Shown here: positions 59,214 to 64,000 of the stretch, piece after piece | Numbering within the stretch: the first letter of the stretch is position 1 | Layout of the letters: the number at the start of each line of letters is the position of its first letter | From: Chlamydomonas sphaeroides | Lineage: Eukaryota; Chlorophyta; Chlorophyceae; Chlamydomonadales; Chlamydomonadaceae | DNA: 64,000 bases | Assembly: GCA_001662425.1 (NCBI GenBank) | Contig: BDDC01000174.1 | Coordinates: 28,943-92,942, forward strand | Direction: 5' to 3' | Program-made: the position numbers and the translations under genes | The notes under the pieces: model-generated | The model's input: the letters and a program-made list of their open reading frames with translations, nothing else | Database searches by the model: none | Told to the model about the DNA's origin: nothing

Positions 59214-59618
59214 AGCCCTGCGGCGGAGGCACATGGGAGGGGTGCACAGCAGGAGAGCAGAGTTGGTTACGAGCATCGGTTGGATCCGGTTTGGGCCGTC
59301 ATGGCCCTGGACTTCAGGCCATGGCGCTCGCATCCCACGGCCTCGCCAGGCAGGGCCAAGGGTGCTGGGTGCAAGCAAGTGCACTGCGGCCAGCGAGCCC
59401 AAGCCCTTGTGAACCCCCTGCAAACCCCACGGGCGGCCGCCGCTGCGCGCGCTGTCCGGCGCGGCTGCAGCGCGCACGCATCACCGCCCCGCCTGCCCTC
59501 GGCCGCTCGCGGGTGCCGGCCTGAGCGTGCGGGCACCCGCAACAGCCCAGCCGCACAGGAAGCGCGCACGAGCAGAAAGAATCAGGCGCTCATGCCAGCC
59601 GCCGCGCTGCCGACGGAC
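59214..59618. other. Intergenic between two minus-strand genes
   Basis: Promoter of the hydroxylase-like gene and 3' UTR of the upstream gene. If the ATG at 59622 were followed by a spliced GTGAGT rather than a stop, a further exon would have to lie here; none was found. Confidence 0.45.
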
Positions 59619-62600
59619 TCACATGTAGGTGCTGGCCTGGCCCAGCTGCGGCGCCGCCACGATGTTGAGCAGGCCGTGCGTGGCCACCTTGCGGCGGAAC
59701 AGCAGCGAGCCGCTGCTCAGGTCCACGGCCGCCAGCTCGGCTGGGGGGTGGGTCGGGCGGCAGGGGCAGGGGCAGATGCATCGGCTAGAGGCATGGGCGG
59801 CAGGGGGACGACGCGGACGGGGGCAGCGAGCAGAGCTGCTCCGTCCAGGGACAACCCAGGCGGTAGCAGCCCTCGCGCGCCCGGTTCGCCGCGGCGCGCC
59901 TGCCGACCCCGGTCCCCGTCCCCCGCCCGGCGTGTCCCCCCAGGCGCGCACCGTCATTGCCCTGGCTGTCGCGCGACTCGCGGCTGCCCCACACGTTGAC
60001 GCCAAAGTAGGCCACGTCGTCCACGACCGCCAGGCCCTTGAGGAACTTTGCGGGCTGCTCGTCATCGGGCGTCTGCGGCGCGGCACGGCGGGGCACACAA
60101 GCTGCTGCGTGAGCGCTGTGTAGCAGCAGCACCCAGCAAGGGAGGCCAGCTGACGACAGAGACGGCGGGCGCCGGCCGGCAGCGCGCAGGCGGGGGCTGC
60201 GGCGGCCGCAGTGCCACCCGCCCCGGCGCACTGGTGCGTGGGCGCTACACACCAGAGGCACCCAGCTCGGGAGGCCAGCTGACGGCAGGGACTGGAGGTG
60301 CGCAGGCGGCGGCTGCATCGGCCCAAAGCGCCGCCTGCCCGGCGCGTGGAGCCCATCTGGGGTGACGCAGCGAGCTCGGCGCGGCGAGGGCGGCGCACCT
60401 TCCACTTGACCTCAGAGGTGCCGGTGTCCGGGTCCACCACCACCAGCGCGCCGCTGTCGCTGTCCAGCATTACAAACCTGCCGCGCCAGGCTACAAGGCC
60501 GTGCGCCTTGTTGCCCACGTGCTTGACGGTGGCCACGATGGCGGGCTTGGGGTCGGCGTTCAGGTCCACCTTGACCGCGTCGCTCTGCGGCGCGATGGAC
60601 GAGCGGCAGCATGGGCGGGCATGGCGCGGCGGCGGACGCGTCAGAGATTGTGGGGATGGGAGCACCCCTCGGCCGCAGCCCCGCATTGCTGCTCAGTCCC
60701 GGGCCGCGCGCACTTGCATCCCACGGGGCCCAGGCAGGCCGTGTGCCCCTGCGGTGCTGCGCGCGCAGGGCCGTGGGCCCCAGAGCACGTGGGCACGCCT
60801 GCCTCGAGGCCTGCCTGCCTCCGCCCCACCGCACACCCGCCCCGCCCTTCCCTTCCCTGCCTTGCCTTGCCCAGGTTGTGCAGCACCGCCCACACGGTGT
60901 CGTCCGCCAGCGGCGCCAGCGTGTTGACGTGCTGCTTGAACGTGAACAGCTTCATGCCGCGCAGCTGGGCGGGAAGGGGCAGTGGGTGCAGCAGGGGCCG
61001 GGGAGCGCGGCAGGCAGCCAGCGGGCGCCAGGGCGCTGGGCGCTCGGAACACGTGCGGCTGGGGGCGGGCAAGGGACTGCGGCGCCGATTGCACAACCGC
61101 GCAACGCCCGAGCGCGCGCGCGCGTGGTTGGGAAATGCAGATCCCGCAGCTCCTCGTATCGACTGTCTGCACATTACTCCTTGCTGTTACGTCCCAGCTA
61201 GCCGCGTGCACGACGGCGGCCTCATGCCTCCCAGTCGGCAGCCAAGCCCCGCACCTTTTTCATGGTGGGGAACTGCAGCTCCTGCACCTCGCCGCCCTCC
61301 GTGTCCGCGATGTACACCTTGTCGCCGCGCCGCACCTGCAGGGGGCGCCATGCCAGGGAGCACAGCGCGGGGGGTTCACCGCGTCGCGGGAGGGGACGGC
61401 GTGGCGGCGGTGGCCGCCGCTGCCTGGCTTGGCTCGCAGCCGCCAGGGCGACCCTGGCAGGGACCACACGGCTGGACCTGCAGCCGCCTCGCCGGTTGCT
61501 CCCGGCCGCTGCCCGTGCGCAAGTCGCCAGACGGCGCTCGCTGCCCGCGCTCGCTGCGGCGGCCACCCCACCGCGCCGCCTGGCCTCGCTGCCAGCCAGC
61601 CCACAGCTGTCCCCAGGGCTGGCCCCCAGAGGCTCGGCCCAGTCCACTGGCGCTCCGCGCCATGGCGGCCCACAGCCCGCCCCTGCCCCGCTGCCCGTCG
61701 GCCCGCCCAGCCCAGCCGAGGTGCCAACACACACACATGTGCTGTGCCGTGTGTGGGGTTCCGTCTTCACATAACACTTGAACACACGCTCTCCCCGACG
61801 CCGGCCCTGCCACCCTGTGACCCCCAGCGCCCTCACCGCATCGTGCGTGAAGCGCGAGTGGATGCGCACCCGGTTGATGATCTCGCCTGGGGCAGCACGT
61901 GCGGCATGGCGGGCAGGCGCATGCGCACAGGTTCATGGCGTGTGCGGGCAAGGGAGCGCGTGCGGCCTGGGTGAGCCTGGCCCGGCCGGCGCGGGGCTGC
62001 AACGTATCGCGCCAGATGCGGCGGCGGCAGGGCTGATGCCCTGACCGTCGTAGCAGGGCGGAGCTGGCGGCGGGGATGGGGACGGGCGATGGTGTCGGCC
62101 GGGCGGCAGGCCCCTTGGGGCGGTGCAGCCGTCCGGCCAAGCTACAGCGCGCCCGGCGCGGCAGCTGGGCTTGCCGCGCCCCGGCACGTCCCGCTCGGCC
62201 GGCCTCGATACCCGGGCACCGCCAGCCCGCACCCGCCACGTGAGGCGCCCCACCGCGGCAGGGACTGCCATCCGCTCCCCCAGGGTATGCCTGCCCGGTC
62301 CTCAACCTCCACGGTTCCATGACGCGGCACATCGACGTCCAATGCGTTGCATTTCGCTCGCCCACGTGGGTCCATCCCCCCTCCGAGCTTGGGGCAGCCA
62401 ACGTCGCGGCCTGCCCCTGCGCGTCGCACTTCGCCCGCATGCGGTCATCGCAACGCCATGGCCCAGCCCCCGAGGCCTGTCGTTGCCCAACCCCAATGCC
62501 TGCAGTCCCTGGCGCCCGAGCACGCTGGGCGGCGCGGCCGGCCCAGGCGCAGAGTCTCGCCTGAGGTGACCTCGACCTGCACCAGGTACTCCTCGCTGGT

Positions 62601-63264
62601 CTTGGGGTGCCAGTTGTGCGGCCGCACCACGTTCCAAACCGTTTTCAGCCGCCCCTCGGGCGTGTGCTCGCCGGGAAACACGCCGTAGTGGACGCCCTGC
62701 GTGGGTTCCGAGGGCGAGCGTGGGGGTCGGCACGGGGGTTGCGGGTACGTAGCGTGGCTGTGGTAGCGTGGTAGCGTGCCCATGCCCCCAGTGTGTTGCA
62801 GGAGATTGGCTCCTCAGGCCTCCGCGGGCTGGACGGGCCGTGGCAACGCCGGGCACGGCCGCGACGACCACAAACGTACCCCCGCCCCCGTCCACCCGCG
62901 TCCGCACCTGGCCTTCGTGCAGGATTTGCATTGCGCCGGTCTGGACGTCATACCAGAACAGCCGGTTATGGGAGGCCAGCATGAGCCGCAGGGGCTCGTT
63001 CAGCGGGGCCTGTGCCGGGTTCCGGGTGACAATCCTTTGCACATCGTGGACGCCCGTTGCCAGCGCCCTCCGTAATCTCGACACCACGGGCGTGGGTCCC
63101 TTCACATTGGTGCTTTCGGGATCCTTCACGATGGTCGTGAAGGAGAGTAGCCCAAAGAAGAATAGGCCACCCGCGAACAGCAGCGACAGAAGCCGCCGTG
63201 CGCGTGGCGACAGGTACTTCAGCTGCTTTGACGCTATACCTATCTTCCCACTTCTAGTTTGCAT
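59619..63264 (-). CDS. Type II membrane protein, possible beta-propeller, family unknown
   Basis: Eight exons on the minus strand: 63264-62908, 62696-62561, 61886-61837, 61335-61255, 60964-60866, 60584-60399, 60072-59952, 59740-59619; 383 aa. Basic residues 1-24 precede one helix (LLSLLFAGGLFFFGLLSF, about 25-45), predicting a short cytosolic tail and a large luminal domain. The rest is a series of short beta-rich repeats: NRLFWYDVQTG, GDKVYIADTEGGEVQEL, DDTVWAVLHN, GRFVMLDSDSGALVVVDPDTG, DDVAYFGVNVWGS and LAAVDLSSGSLLF, as in six- or seven-bladed propellers. I do not recognise the family. Introns 2 and 5 appear to use GC donors (62560 and 60865). The end is taken as ATG-TGA at 59619, although TACAT|GTGAGT could also be a donor. 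Confidence 0.8.
60129..60316. repeat. About 128-bp tandem duplication, degenerate
   Basis: Blocks starting at about 60129 and 60257 share CACCCAGC, GGGAGGCCAGCTGACG and GCGCAGGCGG, with the same spacing. They lie in the intron between exons 6 and 7 of the gene above. Confidence 0.65.
61739..61788 (+). repeat. Dispersed element A, copy 4 (intron 3 of the 59619-63264 gene)
   Basis: GTGCTGTGCCGTGTGTGGGG then TTCCGTCTTCACA, TAACACTTGAACACACG. Closest to copy 1. Antisense to its host gene. Confidence 0.85.
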
Positions 63265-63777
63265 GGCTGGACATACGCACGCAGAGCCGCGGCGCGCGAC
63301 AGTGACTGTTGCAGCTAGCGTAATTTAAGCGAGAGGCTGGAAAGCTATCAGCGCAAGGGATATGTTGGGTGTTGGTGCTGGGGACTCGCTTAGGACGGGT
63401 AGCGAAGGAACTCGGCCCCGCTGGTGCGCGCTTCATCGGATGCCGGGACATTCAAGCAGCCCACATACAGCTTAATATATTCCTATTAGAGTTACCAATT
63501 AGGCGAACACGCCACTAGGAGGAAACTGTCACCGTGACTCGCGCGACTTGCTAGGGCTTGCCTGAAACCAGCTCGCGCTTCTTCTATCCCCGCCGAGACC
63601 TCCAAGCCGACGTGCGCCTATGTTTATCTAAGCGCAACATCAAGAGCAAGGCGGGACGTAGCGGGCATGCTCGCCCACGCCGCCCAGCTCTGGTGCGTGT
63701 CTCATGACCCGCACCCCTCACGCCCGCTTCCGCTGGCACGCTCGCTTCCCGTCCACACGGAGCCGAGCACAGCAGCC
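63265..63777. other. Intergenic near the right edge
   Basis: Promoter of the membrane-protein gene on the left and possibly of a plus-strand gene on the right. A 40-bp AT-rich patch near 63470-63510 contrasts with the GC-rich background. No exon seen. Confidence 0.45.
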
Positions 63778-64000
63778 ATGCTACCTCCACCGCCCTCAAT
63801 CCGCCTGGCCATGGTGCCCAGGTGGCTGGGCGTGCGTGAGGCTCTCAACGTGCAGCGCTGCGTGGTCTTCCTGGTCCTCGACTCCAGCAAATCGCTCGGG
63901 GTACGCCATCCGCTGCGCATTGCCGCAGCGCCGGGGCCAAGCCCCCAGCCCCCGCCACTCAGCACTAAGCATGCTCAAAGCCTCCTAGGCAAGGGGCGGA
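63778..64000 (+). CDS. Possible first exon of a gene running off the right edge
   Basis: From an ATG at 63778 a frame stays open to the window end. It begins MLPPPPSIRLAMVPRWLG, then VREALNVQRCVVFLVLDSSK, which is protein-like (amphipathic, then a hydrophobic strand). A donor-like GGG|GTACGC follows at about 63899. Too little is visible to name a family, and an open frame of this length can occur by chance here. Confidence 0.35.
   Translation, partial: MLPPPPSIRLAMVPRWLGVREALNVQRCVVFLVLDSSKSLGVRHPLRIAAAPGPSPQPPPLSTKHAQSLLGKGR

Overview
The window reads as nuclear DNA of a GC-rich green alga, most likely a chlorophyte of the Chlamydomonas/Volvocales type. The genes are split by many short introns, coding exons are extremely GC-rich, two genes are followed at a plausible distance by the chlorophyte polyadenylation pentamer TGTAA, and one enzyme carries a plastid-type leader. 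No bacterial operons, rRNA genes or CRISPR arrays were seen. Exon models below were built by hand from reading-frame continuity, splice sites and family similarity. Exon phases were checked arithmetically across every junction of the recognised genes.

Layout. 0-7 kb: the last codons of an unknown gene, then VPS29 (+, retromer) and a plastid transaldolase (-). 7-12 kb: a gene-poor stretch with an assembly gap and the 3' end of an unknown gene (+). 12-20.6 kb: a small putative mitochondrial protein (-) and a 15-exon TMTC-type protein O-mannosyltransferase (-). 21-24.4 kb: NOB1 (+), head-to-head with TMTC across 395 bp. 24.4-31 kb: accessory-looking DNA with two unrecognised genes (-). 31-39 kb: a tandem pair of membrane-anchored SAM-dependent methyltransferases (+) with an orphan relic of their terminal exon between them. 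40.6-46.7 kb: a 16-exon multi-WD40 protein (-), head-to-head with the CSA/ERCC8 homologue (+, 47.1-50.7 kb). 52-54 kb: a DHDDS-type cis-prenyltransferase (+). 56.4-63.3 kb: an aspartyl/asparaginyl beta-hydroxylase-like protein and a type II membrane protein of unknown family (both -). A further gene may begin at the right edge (+).

Functional links are loose, as expected in a nuclear genome: retromer trafficking, the pentose phosphate pathway, 20S pre-rRNA maturation and transcription-coupled repair. Two genes touch secretory-pathway glycosylation: the cis-prenyltransferase makes the dolichol precursor, and TMTC-type enzymes use dolichol-phosphate-mannose.

The least explained signals are: (i) a short dispersed element present four times in the last 16 kb, with all three intronic copies antisense to their host gene; (ii) two further short dispersed motifs; (iii) several probable GC-AG introns, clustered in two genes; (iv) an intron present in one methyltransferase paralogue and absent from the other, with a decayed terminal exon between them; and (v) minisatellites and local duplications that lie mostly inside introns.
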